A stretch of DNA of 64,000 nt. It comes from Amycolatopsis tolypomycina. GTDB lineage: Bacteria; Actinomycetota; Actinomycetes; Mycobacteriales; Pseudonocardiaceae. The position numbers were made by a program, and so were the translations under genes. Position 1 is the stretch's first letter, and every line of letters begins with the position of its first letter. Below the pieces are notes generated by a model, which worked only from the letters and a program-made list of their open reading frames with translations, was not told where the DNA came from and did not search any database. Positions 26,378 to 35,302 of the stretch are shown piece by piece. The stretch lies in NCBI RefSeq assembly GCF_900105945.1, contig NZ_FNSO01000004.1, positions 4,898,001 through 4,962,000 of the forward strand. The letters run 5' to 3'.

Positions 26378-28009
26378 CTATCCAGTGCCGCCGGCGGCAC
26401 TCACGTTCACGTACCCCATCATGCCGTTGTCCTCGTGGCCGGTGATGTGGCAGTGGAACATCCACTTCCCGGTGAAGTCGGTGAAGCGGATCCGGATCAC
26501 CACTTTTCCGGCCACGCCGTCGACCGCGTGGGGAACGGTCACGCCGTCCATGTAGTCGGCCGGCGGCTGGGCCACACCGTTCACGCTGAGGACCTGGAAC
26601 GGTGCGGTGTGGATGTGGAACGGGTGGTTCTGTCCACTGGTGTTCGTGAGCGTCCATTCTTCGACCGTGCCGAGGGTGGCCGGTTCCGCGAACGTCGGCT
26701 GCATGTCGAACAGCTTGCCGTTGATGGAGAAGTTGTTGCCGCCGTCGTCGTTGAGTTCCACGCTGCGAGACCGGGCGACCGGTTCCCCGGACAGATCGGG
26801 CAGGGCTCCCGGAAGCGGCCCGGCGACCTGGGGCGAGGCGCTCATGCCCGCGAGTCCAGCACCACCGCCCTGTTGGACGTCGACCTTCATCAGGGTCGTG
26901 TCGGGGTAGTTGTCGGCGGTCGGGCCGGTCGAGTAGGCCAGGGTTCGCAGCCAGGTCGATCCGGGGGCTCCGGCCGTCACCAGGACGTCGAAACGTCCGC
27001 CGGGTGGCAGCAGGAGGTGGTTCACCTGAGCCGGTGCCGCGGACGGGTTTCCGTCCTGGCCGACGATCGTGAAGCTGCCGCCGTCGAGCTGGAGGTCGTA
27101 GGCGATGGCGTAGCCCTCGTTGGCGATCCGCCACAACTGGGTTTCCCCGGCCGCCATGGTCAGCGTCGGCTGGTATTGGCCGTTGACCAGGCGAACCGTC
27201 GCCGAGGCGGGCTCGAGGACCCCGTCCGGGTAGACGATCGAACTGCCGTCTTTGAGCTGGGCGTCCTTGAGTGCCAGGGTGTGCGCGGTGACGCCGCGGT
27301 AGGCGGGCGGCAGCGATTCGCGGTTGTCCCCGACGATGATGGTTCCCGACAGCCCGGCCCCGATCTGGCTCTCGGTTCCGTCGCAGCGGCCGTTCGCCGG
27401 GTCGGCGGGCATCGTCATCCCGGGCATCGACTGGCCGCTCTTGGGGCACATGTCGTGGTCGTGGTACCAGTACGTCCCCGGCGGCTGGTTCGCGGGAATG
27501 TCGAGCTGGTAGGTCAGAGTCCGGCCGGGCTTGCCGGACAGGAAGATGTTGTCCGCGTTCCCCTCCGGGGACAGGTGCAGCCCGTGGAAGTGCAGGTTGG
27601 TCGACGTGCCCAGCTTGTTGACCAGGTTCAGGGTGACCCGCTGGCCGGGCACCACGTGCAGCGTCGGCCCGACGAGGCTCCCGTTGTAGGTCTCCGCCAT
27701 CACCTTCTTGCCCGAGATCATCACCTCCTGCTGAACCGCCGTCAGCTCGACCGTCAGGTCCCCCGGGGCTGCCGGATTGAGGTCGGGCGGATCCGCCAGC
27801 GCGGCGCCGGGAACCATGCCGGACGCCTGCTCCTCGGCAGCCGGCACCTTCCCCCCTTTGGGCGCCGAGTCCGGCCCTGCGCTCTCGCACCCCACGAGGC
27901 AAGCGGACAACAGCGCGGCCCCGGCAGCGAGGGCCCCAAAGCGGGCAATGCGCGATTGAGGCGCGCTCGAGCGTGCGGTCAAGAAGGCCATTCCTCCCCG
28001 GGCGATCAT
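26378..28009 (-). CDS. Multicopper oxidase lipoprotein (laccase/CueO-like)
   Basis: About 543 residues. The N-terminus carries a signal peptide with lipobox LSAC, then a Pro/Ala-rich linker, so it should be anchored on the outer face. All four copper motifs are present: HFHG, WYHDHD, HPFHIH and HCHITGHEDNGMM. The axial Met in the last motif suits a moderate-potential laccase, bilirubin-oxidase-like or cuprous oxidase. ATG 28009 and ATG 27991 are both possible; AGGAGG-like sequence is too close to 27991 to decide. It is separate from the demethylation genes, and no copper chaperone or exporter is nearby. Confidence 0.92.
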   Translation of the reverse strand: MIARGGMAFLTARSSAPQSRIARFGALAAGAALLSACLVGCESAGPDSAPKGGKVPAAEEQASGMVPGAALADPPDLNPAAPGDLTVELTAVQQEVMISGKKVMAETYNGSLVGPTLHVVPGQRVTLNLVNKLGTSTNLHFHGLHLSPEGNADNIFLSGKPGRTLTYQLDIPANQPPGTYWYHDHDMCPKSGQSMPGMTMPADPANGRCDGTESQIGAGLSGTIIVGDNRESLPPAYRGVTAHTLALKDAQLKDGSSIVYPDGVLEPASATVRLVNGQYQPTLTMAAGETQLWRIANEGYAIAYDLQLDGGSFTIVGQDGNPSAAPAQVNHLLLPPGGRFDVLVTAGAPGSTWLRTLAYSTGPTADNYPDTTLMKVDVQQGGGAGLAGMSASPQVAGPLPGALPDLSGEPVARSRSVELNDDGGNNFSINGKLFDMQPTFAEPATLGTVEEWTLTNTSGQNHPFHIHTAPFQVLSVNGVAQPPADYMDGVTVPHAVDGVAGKVVIRIRFTDFTGKWMFHCHITGHEDNGMMGYVNVSAAGGTG

Positions 28010-28108
28010 CCCCGTTGAACGGGAAGATCATAAGTTCCCGGGGTGCACCTCCCGGGGCAAGCCATCTGACACAACCCGAAGGTGTGAGGACCGTGCCACG
28101 GCCCGCCT

Positions 28109-28381
28109 TCAGGCAGCGGTGCCCCGGGCGCCGAAGCCGGCGGCGGCCAGGACGCCCCGGCCGGTGTCGGTCAATCTCGCCGGGACCTGCTCGCCGATCC
28201 GGCCGGGCCTGGCCGGGCTGATCAGCCCGGCGTGGATCAGGGCGCGGGCGCCGGGTTGGTCGCTGAAGGCCAGGCCGTCGACGAAGATGTCCGGTTCGCA
28301 GCTGAGCGACACGTGGACGCGGCCGCACGCCGTCGCGCGGAGGATGGCGTGGGCTCGGTGCGTGAGCTGGGGGTTCGTCAT
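28109..28381 (-). CDS. Small hypothetical protein
   Basis: 90 residues. The C-terminal half (ALIHAGLISPARPG, then ARLTDTGRGVLAAAG) looks like a degenerate winged-helix domain of the kind common in small actinobacterial proteins. A cysteine pair lies at about 19 and 28. No catalytic motif and no membrane segment. It could be a small DNA-binding accessory protein, but I do not recognise it. Confidence 0.6.
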   Translation of the reverse strand: MTNPQLTHRAHAILRATACGRVHVSLSCEPDIFVDGLAFSDQPGARALIHAGLISPARPGRIGEQVPARLTDTGRGVLAAAGFGARGTAA

Positions 28382-28443
28382 GGTGGATCACCACTCGGTT
28401 CGTCCGCTGGGCTGCTGACCCCACCGACGTTAGGTGACCGGGG

Positions 28444-29355
28444 TCACTGCCGATATCCGCTGAGCGCGTCCGGCTGTCCGTTGTGCGACGCCAGCGCGGA
28501 AGCCGCGTTCGCCGAGGCGACCTTCCGCACGAACTCCGTGCCGCGGTGGGAAACTTGACCACGCGGGTCGTCGGCGCCCATCGTGAACGGCCAGTCGCTG
28601 CCGAGCACCATCCGGTCCTCCCCGAACACCGCGACGGCCTGGTCCACGAGCGCGGGGTCGTGGGCGAGGCAGTCGACGAACACGCGTCGCAACGCGACGA
28701 GGGGGTTCTCGGTCAGCGGCGCGACGCCCGGCCGGGCTGTGTCGACGCCGCGTTGCCAGCGTCCCGCGACCGTGGGCACGGCGCCGCCGCAGTGCACGAG
28801 CAGCACCCGCAGTCCCGGGTGGGTGGCGAGGACGTCGCCGAAGACGAGCTGCGCGGCCGCGACTGCCGTCTCGACCGGGTTGCCGAGCAGGTTGTGCAGG
28901 TAGAACGGGGAAAGCCGCTCGTCCGGCGACGTGCCGGGATGCAGCAGGAGCAGCCGCGAGTCCGTGTCCAGGACTTTCCACAGTGGACCGAAACGGGCGT
29001 CCGCGAGAGACAGGGACCGGCCGCCCGCGGCACCGCAGACCCCGGCGAACCGCGGTTCGGTCCGGACGCGGTCGTACTCGGCGGCCGCGAGTTCCGGTTC
29101 CTCCAGCGGAAGGTAGGCCAGCGGTCGCAGGCGCGGCCGCCCGTCGACCGCGCGCAGGATCCCGTCGTTGACCGCGCGCACCCACTCCGCCGTGGCGGGC
29201 TGCCGGAAGTACGGCGGCGGGATGGACACGACGCCCTCGTCCAGGCCCGCGCGGTCGAGGTGGGCCACGGCCTCGCCGGGCTGCTGGAGCAACGGCGGCC
29301 CCAGCGGATCCAGGCCGCGAGGAGCGAGGTGGACGTGCAGGTCGATCGACGTCAT
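28444..29355 (-). CDS. Amidohydrolase 2 / ACMSD-family metal-dependent hydrolase or decarboxylase
   Basis: 303 residues, TIM-barrel amidohydrolase. The metal motif DLHVHL is at residues 5-10, LLLHPG and LLVHCGGAVP give further ligands, and GSDWPF supplies the final Asp. The HCGGA and GSDWPFTMG segments are characteristic of the ACMSD/gamma-resorcylate decarboxylase family, which decarboxylates ring-cleavage products or hydroxybenzoates without oxidation. ATG overlaps the CoxG-like gene stop (TGATG). It is the last gene of the left catabolic operon. Hydrolase activity remains possible. Confidence 0.88.
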   Translation of the reverse strand: MTSIDLHVHLAPRGLDPLGPPLLQQPGEAVAHLDRAGLDEGVVSIPPPYFRQPATAEWVRAVNDGILRAVDGRPRLRPLAYLPLEEPELAAAEYDRVRTEPRFAGVCGAAGGRSLSLADARFGPLWKVLDTDSRLLLLHPGTSPDERLSPFYLHNLLGNPVETAVAAAQLVFGDVLATHPGLRVLLVHCGGAVPTVAGRWQRGVDTARPGVAPLTENPLVALRRVFVDCLAHDPALVDQAVAVFGEDRMVLGSDWPFTMGADDPRGQVSHRGTEFVRKVASANAASALASHNGQPDALSGYRQ

Positions 29356-29780
29356 CAGGCCACCGCCGCGGTGTCGCGCAGGACTTCGTCGAGAGCCGCC
29401 GCGACGAGGTCGCGGACGACCCGCTGGCCGACGGTCGCGCCCGGGCCGCGGACGGCGACATCGGCGGCCCAGGACACGACCGTGGCCGTGCCGGAACGCG
29501 TGAACTCGAGCCGCAGCAGGACGTCCAGGGCGGTCGGGCCCCGGGTGCCGTGCACGGACAGCACCGCGGCCGCCGAGCCGGTTCGCTGGACCGCGATGGT
29601 GACCGCGAACGGCATGGGCACGAACGTGCTGCGCGGGGTGAAGACGGCGCGCAGCGTGCCCGAGGTGTCCAGGCGGACCTCCCTCAGGCTCGGCACCGCG
29701 GCCAGCGCCTCGGTCCCGCCGTGCAGGGAGAGCAGCGCGGCGGCACTCGCCGTCGTTTCGAACCGGCCGGTCAGTTTCAT
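29355..29780 (-). CDS. CoxG/SRPBCC-family protein
   Basis: 141 residues of the START/SRPBCC ligand-binding fold, typical of CoxG proteins encoded beside molybdenum hydroxylases. Features are the N-terminal LTGRFETTAS and the central strand-rich part followed by a long C-terminal helix (VVRDLVAAALDEVLRD). The usual C-terminal membrane anchor of CoxG is absent. Its ATG lies just beyond the large-subunit stop (29777-29780 overlap). A role in assembling or anchoring the Mo enzyme is inferred from context. Confidence 0.8.
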   Translation of the reverse strand: MKLTGRFETTASAAALLSLHGGTEALAAVPSLREVRLDTSGTLRAVFTPRSTFVPMPFAVTIAVQRTGSAAAVLSVHGTRGPTALDVLLRLEFTRSGTATVVSWAADVAVRGPGATVGQRVVRDLVAAALDEVLRDTAAVA

Positions 29781-32224
29781 CGGGACACCTTGACCTTCTC
29801 CGCGTCGAGGCCCCGCAGCAGCGCCAGGACGCGTTCGGGCGGGTTGAACGATTCGAGCACCATGCCGTGGTCACCGACGGCGTCCTGGATGGCGGCACTC
29901 AGCGCGTGCAGCGGGGCGCCGCCGCCCTCCCCCATGCCCTTGGCGCCGATCGGGGTGAACGGCGACGGGCTCACGACGCTGCCGTAGGCGAAGCTGGGCA
30001 GGTCGAGCGCGGTGGCGGCGTGGTAGTCGTAGAAGTTGCCGGCGGCGAGCTGCCCGTCGCCGTCGTAAGCGAAGTGCTCGAACAGGGCGGCGGAGATGCC
30101 GTGCACGGTCGCGCCGTGGACCTGGCCCTCGATCACCATCGGGTTGATCGGGGTGCCGCAGTCGTCGACCATCGCGTACCGCAGCAGCTTCGTGTGTCCG
30201 GTTGCCTCATCGATCTCGACGACGCAGACGTGGATCTGGGTGGCATAGGTGAGGGTGAGGTTGCCGTACTTCCGGTCGAGGTCGGGCAGTTCGAACGGCG
30301 CCCGGTACACCGACCGGGCCACCAGGCCGACCTCTTCGGCGACGTCGGCGGGCAGGTCGGCCGGGGAAAAGTGGACGATCCCGGCGACGGCCGCGAGCGG
30401 CAGCGCGCGTTCGGGGTCACCGGCGACTCGCGCGGTGCCGTCGGCGAGTTCGATCTCCTCCGGGGTGCAGCCGAGCGTGGCCGCGGCGACCAGGGAGATC
30501 TCCCGGATCAGCCGTTTGGTGGCGTTGAGGATCGCGCCGATGCCGGTGACCGCGAACTGGGACGCGTACGAGCCCGAGAAACCGGTCTGCGCGGACAACG
30601 CCGAGTCGCTGCCACGCTGCACGTGGACGTCGTCGTAGCCGACGCCCAGCATGTCCGCGACGACCTGCGCGACGGTCGTTTCGTGGCCCTGGCCGAACGC
30701 GACGCCGCCGGTGGTGGCGTAGACGGACCCGTCCGCGCCAAGTTTCACCAGGCCGCCTTCGGTGTTGCCGCCGAAGGGCAGGTGCGCGTTGATCAGCCGA
30801 GCCTGGCCGAAGTTGTTCGTCCCGGAGTCCAATGTGGACCCGATGCCGATCCCGATCCGCTTGCCCGTACCGGCGACCTCCTGTTGCAGCTTCCGAGCCG
30901 AGCGGTAGTCGATGAGGTCGAGGGCCTTGCGCAGCGACAGCGGGAGGTCGCCGGAGTCGTAGACGCAGCCGTTGACCGTGGTGTACGGGTACTGGTCCGG
31001 CTGGACGTAGTTGTGCAGGCGGAACTCGACCGGGTCGAAGCCGAGCCGGTGCGCGGCGATGTCCATCATCCGCTCGACCAGCCACAGGTGCTGCATCCGG
31101 GAGTAGCCCCGGTTCGGGTGCACCGGGCCCTTGTTCGTGTACACCGATCGGTAGCGCACCTTGAGGTGCTTGAGCTGGTAGCAGGCGTTGGCGACCTGGG
31201 TCCAGATCACGCCGCCGAGCGGTTCGTAGCGGGTGTAGGCGCCGACGTCGTCGAGCGCGTCGTAGGTCAGGCCGAGGACGGTGCCGTCGGCCTGGAGCGC
31301 CATCTTGACGTTCCGGAACCAGCGTTCGTTGCCGTGCCCGCCCATCAGGTGCTGCTCGGAGCGGGTCTCGGTCCAGCGGACCGGCCGGCCGAGCTTGCGC
31401 GACAGCAGCGCCGCCGCGGTGGCCGGGATGTGGGTGTTGAGCTTGACGCCGAACGAGCCGCCGAAGTCCTTGCTCAGCACGCGCAGCCTGTTCGCCGGGT
31501 GCCGCAGGGCGACGGCCAGGTTGAACGTCGCGAGCTGCGGGGTCGCGAATCCGCCGGTGAAGGTGAAGGTGTCGACGCCGGCGTCGTACTCGACGGTGAT
31601 CGCGCTGCATTCCAGGGGTGTCGAGGAGAACCGGTGGAAGTGCAGCTCGCCGACCTCGACGACGTGGTCGGCGTTCGCCAGTGCGAACTCGATGTCGCCC
31701 CAGTCGTAGAGCGTGTCGAAGGCGATGTTCGACCCGATTTGCGGGTGGACGAGCGGCGCGTCTTCACGGACGGCTTCACGCGCGTCGACGACGTGCGGCA
31801 GCGGCTCGTACTCGACGACGACCGCGGCGGCGGCATCCCGTGCGGCCTCGCGGGAGTCGCCCGCCACCGCGACGACCGGCTCGCCGGAGAACCGCACGCT
31901 GCCGCCGGAGGCCAGGCAGCGGTCCACTTCGGCGTCGCCGGGCGGGCCCTGCAGTTCCATGTACGGGTCGGTGAGCGTCTCGACCTCTTCCGGCAGCAGG
32001 CAGCCGAGGTAGCCGTCGACCTGCTCGGCCGCCGAGACGTCGATCGCGGTGATCCGGGCGTGCGCGTACGGGGACCGGACGAAGGCGAGGTAGCCGAGGT
32101 GCGCGACCGGGGTGTCGTCGCCGAACTCGCCCTGGGCCTTGAGCAGCCGGTCGTCCTCCTTGCGCGGCATCGGCTTCCCGGTGAACCGCCGGGTGGCCGG
32201 CCGCGCGATCTGTTCGGTGGTCAC
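29777..32224 (-). CDS. Molybdenum hydroxylase large subunit (xanthine dehydrogenase/CoxL family)
   Basis: 815 residues. Moco-binding segments include DFGGSFGVKLN, the HPNRGYSRMQH loop, GVAFGQGHET and the C-terminal GAKGMGEGG with the base glutamate. The CODH active-site loop AYRCSFR is absent, so it is not a CO dehydrogenase; it belongs to the aldehyde/aromatic N-heterocycle hydroxylase group. It inserts water-derived oxygen next to a ring nitrogen or at an aldehyde. GTG 32224 overlaps the small-subunit stop. It works with the two subunits encoded directly upstream. Confidence 0.93.
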   Translation of the reverse strand: MTTEQIARPATRRFTGKPMPRKEDDRLLKAQGEFGDDTPVAHLGYLAFVRSPYAHARITAIDVSAAEQVDGYLGCLLPEEVETLTDPYMELQGPPGDAEVDRCLASGGSVRFSGEPVVAVAGDSREAARDAAAAVVVEYEPLPHVVDAREAVREDAPLVHPQIGSNIAFDTLYDWGDIEFALANADHVVEVGELHFHRFSSTPLECSAITVEYDAGVDTFTFTGGFATPQLATFNLAVALRHPANRLRVLSKDFGGSFGVKLNTHIPATAAALLSRKLGRPVRWTETRSEQHLMGGHGNERWFRNVKMALQADGTVLGLTYDALDDVGAYTRYEPLGGVIWTQVANACYQLKHLKVRYRSVYTNKGPVHPNRGYSRMQHLWLVERMMDIAAHRLGFDPVEFRLHNYVQPDQYPYTTVNGCVYDSGDLPLSLRKALDLIDYRSARKLQQEVAGTGKRIGIGIGSTLDSGTNNFGQARLINAHLPFGGNTEGGLVKLGADGSVYATTGGVAFGQGHETTVAQVVADMLGVGYDDVHVQRGSDSALSAQTGFSGSYASQFAVTGIGAILNATKRLIREISLVAAATLGCTPEEIELADGTARVAGDPERALPLAAVAGIVHFSPADLPADVAEEVGLVARSVYRAPFELPDLDRKYGNLTLTYATQIHVCVVEIDEATGHTKLLRYAMVDDCGTPINPMVIEGQVHGATVHGISAALFEHFAYDGDGQLAAGNFYDYHAATALDLPSFAYGSVVSPSPFTPIGAKGMGEGGGAPLHALSAAIQDAVGDHGMVLESFNPPERVLALLRGLDAEKVKVSR

Positions 32225-32691
32225 GGGCGCTCCCCGGCGGCGGCGCGGACGGCGCACACGATGTTGTGGTAGCCGGTGCAGCGGCAGATGTTGCCCTTGA
32301 GCGCCCGGCGGGTGGTCTCCTCGGTGACTTCCTCGCCGGAGTCGAGGAAGTCGGTGGCCGTCATGAGCATTCCGGATGTGCAGTAGCCGCACTGCAGGGC
32401 GTGGTGGTCCTTGAACGACTGCTGCAGCGGGTTGAGCGAGCCGTCCTCGTCGGACAGTGACGCGGCCGTCTCGACCGTACCGCCGTCGGCCTGCACGGCG
32501 AGCACCATGCACGACTTGACGAGCGTGTCGTCCCAGCGCACCGTGCAGGCGCCGCAGTTGCCGGTGTCGCAGCCGATCTTCGGGCCGCGTTTGTCGAGCG
32601 CGTCACGCAGCCAGTGCACCAGCAGCGTGCGGTCCTGGACCGCGGCGGTCTCGGGCTTGCCGTCCACCGTGACGGTGATCTCCCTGGTCAT
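32221..32691 (-). CDS. Molybdenum hydroxylase [2Fe-2S] small subunit (CoxS family)
   Basis: 156 residues. The plant-type cluster GCDTGNCGACTV is near the N-terminus; the second cluster uses QCGYCTSGM and CRCTGYHN. It carries electrons from Moco to FAD. ATG overlaps the medium-subunit stop at 32688-32691, and its stop overlaps the large-subunit GTG, so the three subunits are translationally coupled. Confidence 0.95.
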   Translation of the reverse strand: MTREITVTVDGKPETAAVQDRTLLVHWLRDALDKRGPKIGCDTGNCGACTVRWDDTLVKSCMVLAVQADGGTVETAASLSDEDGSLNPLQQSFKDHHALQCGYCTSGMLMTATDFLDSGEEVTEETTRRALKGNICRCTGYHNIVCAVRAAAGERP

Positions 32692-33533
32692 CGGGTGCTC
32701 CTCTGCACGGCGGCGAGCAGGGCCCGCCGCAGCTGGACTTCGGCCATCTCCCGGCGGTAGGCCGCCGAGCAGTGCACGTCGTCGGCGGCGTCGACGTCTC
32801 GGAGCACGCCGGCCACGTCCGCCAGGGACGGCGCCACCGCCGCTCCGACCAGGTGCCGTTCGACCTCGGGCAGCCGCAGCGGCGAACCGTAGACAGCGCC
32901 GAGGAAGACGCGCGCGTCGATGACGACGCCGTCGACGACGTCGAGCCGGACGACCGCCCGCGCGAGTGCCCACGAATCGGCCCCGACCTGCAGATGCTCG
33001 TGCGTGACGACGGCGTTGTCCGGCAGTGGCGGGATTTCGATCGCCGTCAGCAGTTCGCCGGGACGCACCGCCGTGGCCAGAGTGCCGAGGAAGAACTCGT
33101 CCGCGGGCAGCACCCGCTCCCCCGCCACGCCGAGAATCCGGAACCGGGCGCCGAGCGCCGACAGCAGCGGCGGGAAGTTGTTCGTCGGGTCGTTGAGACA
33201 ACAGTTGCCGCCGATCGTGCCGCGGTTGCGCACCTGCCGGTCGACCAGGCCCGCCGCCATGTCGGCCACGGGATGGCCGTGCACGGCAGCCAGCGAGGCG
33301 TAGGTCGTCGCCGCGCCGATGACGAGCGTGCCGTCGTCGGCGGTCCGGACACCGCGGAGCCCGTCGATGCGGTGGACGTCGACCAGCGCCGACGGCTGGG
33401 CGAGGTCGAGCTTCAGCATGTTGAGCAACGTCTGCCCGCCGGCGAGCACGACGCTTCCGGCCACGTCGGACAGCATGGTGACGGCCTCGGCCGGGCTGGC
33501 GGGGCGCAGGTATTGCAGGGGCGGGAGGATCAC
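32688..33533 (-). CDS. Molybdenum hydroxylase FAD-binding medium subunit (CoxM family)
   Basis: 281 residues. FAD-binding motifs are AGGQTLL near residue 32 and TIGGNCCLNDP near 110. The C-terminal CO-dehydrogenase flavoprotein domain follows. It receives electrons from the Fe-S subunit and passes them to the final acceptor. It lies 10 bp after the flavin reductase gene in the operon. Confidence 0.93.
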   Translation of the reverse strand: MILPPLQYLRPASPAEAVTMLSDVAGSVVLAGGQTLLNMLKLDLAQPSALVDVHRIDGLRGVRTADDGTLVIGAATTYASLAAVHGHPVADMAAGLVDRQVRNRGTIGGNCCLNDPTNNFPPLLSALGARFRILGVAGERVLPADEFFLGTLATAVRPGELLTAIEIPPLPDNAVVTHEHLQVGADSWALARAVVRLDVVDGVVIDARVFLGAVYGSPLRLPEVERHLVGAAVAPSLADVAGVLRDVDAADDVHCSAAYRREMAEVQLRRALLAAVQRSTR

Positions 33534-33543
33534 GGGGACCGCC

Positions 33544-34062
33544 TCAGAACTCGGGGTGACGCGCGGCCACGTGGTACGCCCCGGCGTGGAACACCAGGGG
33601 CTCGCCGTCGCCGGTGTCGAAGCGCTCGACCTCGCCGAGGCAGATCAGGTGGTCGCCGGCGTCGACCCAGCGCACGGTCCGGCATTCGAACCGGACCAGC
33701 GCGCCGTCGATCAGCGGCACGCCGCCGAGGCCCTCCTGCACCACCACGCCGGCGAACTTGTCCGGAGCGCCGGTCGCGAACTGCCCGGACAGGTGGTGCT
33801 GGTCGGCGGCGAGCACGTTGACGGCGAAGTGCGTCGCCTGCTGCAGGTCGGGCAGGCTCGGTGCGCGCTTGGCCGGGCACCACGAAACGAGCGGCGGCTC
33901 CAGCGACACCGACGTGAACGAGTTCGCGGTGACGCCGATCCGGCGCCCGCCCGGCGCGCAGGCGGTGATCACGGTGACACCGGTGGCGTACCGGCCGAGG
34001 GCCGAACGCAGTTCGCGGGGGCCGAACTCGCGGGTCACGGGCAGCTCCGTCATGGCGGTCAT
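33544..34062 (-). CDS. Flavin reductase (HpaC/StyB-like) for the adjacent monooxygenase
   Basis: 172 residues of the FMN-binding split-barrel fold. Family segments are FGPRELRSALGRYATGVTVI, GVTANSFTSVSLEPP and the C-terminal GDHLICLGEVER. It supplies reduced FAD to the StyA-like oxygenase encoded 15 bp upstream. ATG 34062 has GGAGG at good spacing; the in-frame ATG at 34053 is less likely. Confidence 0.92.
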   Translation of the reverse strand: MTAMTELPVTREFGPRELRSALGRYATGVTVITACAPGGRRIGVTANSFTSVSLEPPLVSWCPAKRAPSLPDLQQATHFAVNVLAADQHHLSGQFATGAPDKFAGVVVQEGLGGVPLIDGALVRFECRTVRWVDAGDHLICLGEVERFDTGDGEPLVFHAGAYHVAARHPEF

Positions 34063-34076
34063 GGCAGTCCTCCGGG

Positions 34077-35300
34077 TCAGGCCGCGACGGTGGCCAGGTA
34101 GCCCTGCGCGAGCGCGGGGTCCATGAACCAGTGGAAGAAGTCGCGCGGGTCGTCGAAGCCGTTGACGAACCGGCGCGCGATCCGCGGGTGCGCCCCGGCG
34201 GCGCCGAGCAGCTCCAGCGCGTGCGGCGGGGGCGGGGCCAGCAGGGCGTTCGTCCATCCGGCGACGTACTGCGCGTAGTCCCAGTACCGCTCGAAGGTCT
34301 GCCGCTGGAACTCGCGGTCGAACGGCCGGTCGCCGTGTTCGAGGATGCTGGACAGGTAGGACGTGGCGCATTTGCTCGCGTTGTTGGAGCCCTGGCCGGT
34401 GATCGGGTCGTTGAGCACGACGACGTCGGCCAGCCCCAGCACGGTGGCGCCCGACGGCAGCACGCCGACGGGCTTGCGGACGGTGGGCGGGAAGCGGCCG
34501 GCGAGCACGCCGTTGTCGTCGGTCAGGGCGAGGTCGCCGCAGCGTTCGGCCTCCCACGGCAGGAACTGCCGGACCAGCCGCAAGGACGTCTCGAGGTGCT
34601 CGGCGGGGGAACGGACGTCGCGCCAGCAGTCCAGCGGGCCGCCCGGGACGCCTTCGAAGACCATGATTTCGCACGGCCCGCTCGTGGTCAGTGCCGGGAA
34701 GACGAAGTACTCGCCGACGCCGGGGATGAGGTTGAACGAGACGGCGGAGTGTTCCTCGCGCGGGCGCATCCCGGTGACGTAGGTGAGCGCGAGCGACCGC
34801 TGCGGAGCGTCGTACGTCGACCGCTCGGTGTCGCGCTCGAAGAGGCGCGCGATGTCGCCCTTGCCCGCGGCCACGATCACCAGGTCGGACGACCGTGCGT
34901 AGCTCTCCAGGTGCTCGACGCCGGCGTCGGTGAAGTCGAGCTTGCCGCCGCGCAGCTCGAACTCGTTCATCCAGGCGGGCATCTTCACGCGCTGGTCGAC
35001 CGACTGCGCGGGCACGTCGAGCCGCGAGGCCCACGAGATCGCCTTGCCGCCGCTGCCGTCGGGCACGGTGAACGAGATGCCCTCGACCGGTGGGCAGGCG
35101 TCGTCCCAGCGGTTGAGGCCCAGGCTGCGTTCGCGGGCGAGGGCGCCGCCGAACATGCACTGGCTGGACATGACCTTGCCGGCCCGGATCTCGTCCGGGG
35201 TCCGGTTCGAGACGATCGTGACGTCGTAGCCGTGGTCGAGCAGGCCGATGCCGAGCTGGAGCCCGGCCTGGCCGGCGCCGACGATGGTGATCGTGCGCAT
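34077..35300 (-). CDS. StyA-like FAD-dependent styrene/indole monooxygenase
   Basis: 407 residues. The Rossmann motif GAGQAGLQLGIGLLDHGYDV and the following TPDEIRAGKVMSSQCMF match styrene/indole monooxygenase oxygenase components; GQGSNNASKC is the C-terminal FAD segment. Such enzymes epoxidise styrene or hydroxylate the indole ring using FADH2 from a partner reductase, which is encoded next. GGAGG precedes the ATG. It is immediately downstream of the SDR in an operon with a molybdenum hydroxylase, so an indole- or quinoline-like substrate is a better guess than styrene. Confidence 0.9.
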   Translation of the reverse strand: MRTITIVGAGQAGLQLGIGLLDHGYDVTIVSNRTPDEIRAGKVMSSQCMFGGALARERSLGLNRWDDACPPVEGISFTVPDGSGGKAISWASRLDVPAQSVDQRVKMPAWMNEFELRGGKLDFTDAGVEHLESYARSSDLVIVAAGKGDIARLFERDTERSTYDAPQRSLALTYVTGMRPREEHSAVSFNLIPGVGEYFVFPALTTSGPCEIMVFEGVPGGPLDCWRDVRSPAEHLETSLRLVRQFLPWEAERCGDLALTDDNGVLAGRFPPTVRKPVGVLPSGATVLGLADVVVLNDPITGQGSNNASKCATSYLSSILEHGDRPFDREFQRQTFERYWDYAQYVAGWTNALLAPPPPHALELLGAAGAHPRIARRFVNGFDDPRDFFHWFMDPALAQGYLATVAA

Positions 35301-35302
35301 CG

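Noticed and set aside
28452..28470. AGCGGATAT near the 3' end of the amidohydrolase as a further AraC motif
   Set aside because: It is coding sequence, differs in the last base, and no transcription unit starts nearby.
29867..32272. 801-codon plus-strand frame opposite the molybdenum hydroxylase large subunit
   Set aside because: Antisense shadow typical of high GC; the other strand has clear Moco-binding motifs and translational coupling.
29777..33533. Aerobic CO dehydrogenase (coxMSL)
   Set aside because: Subunit order and fold fit the superfamily, but the AYRCSFR active-site loop is absent from the large subunit, so CO oxidation is not supported.
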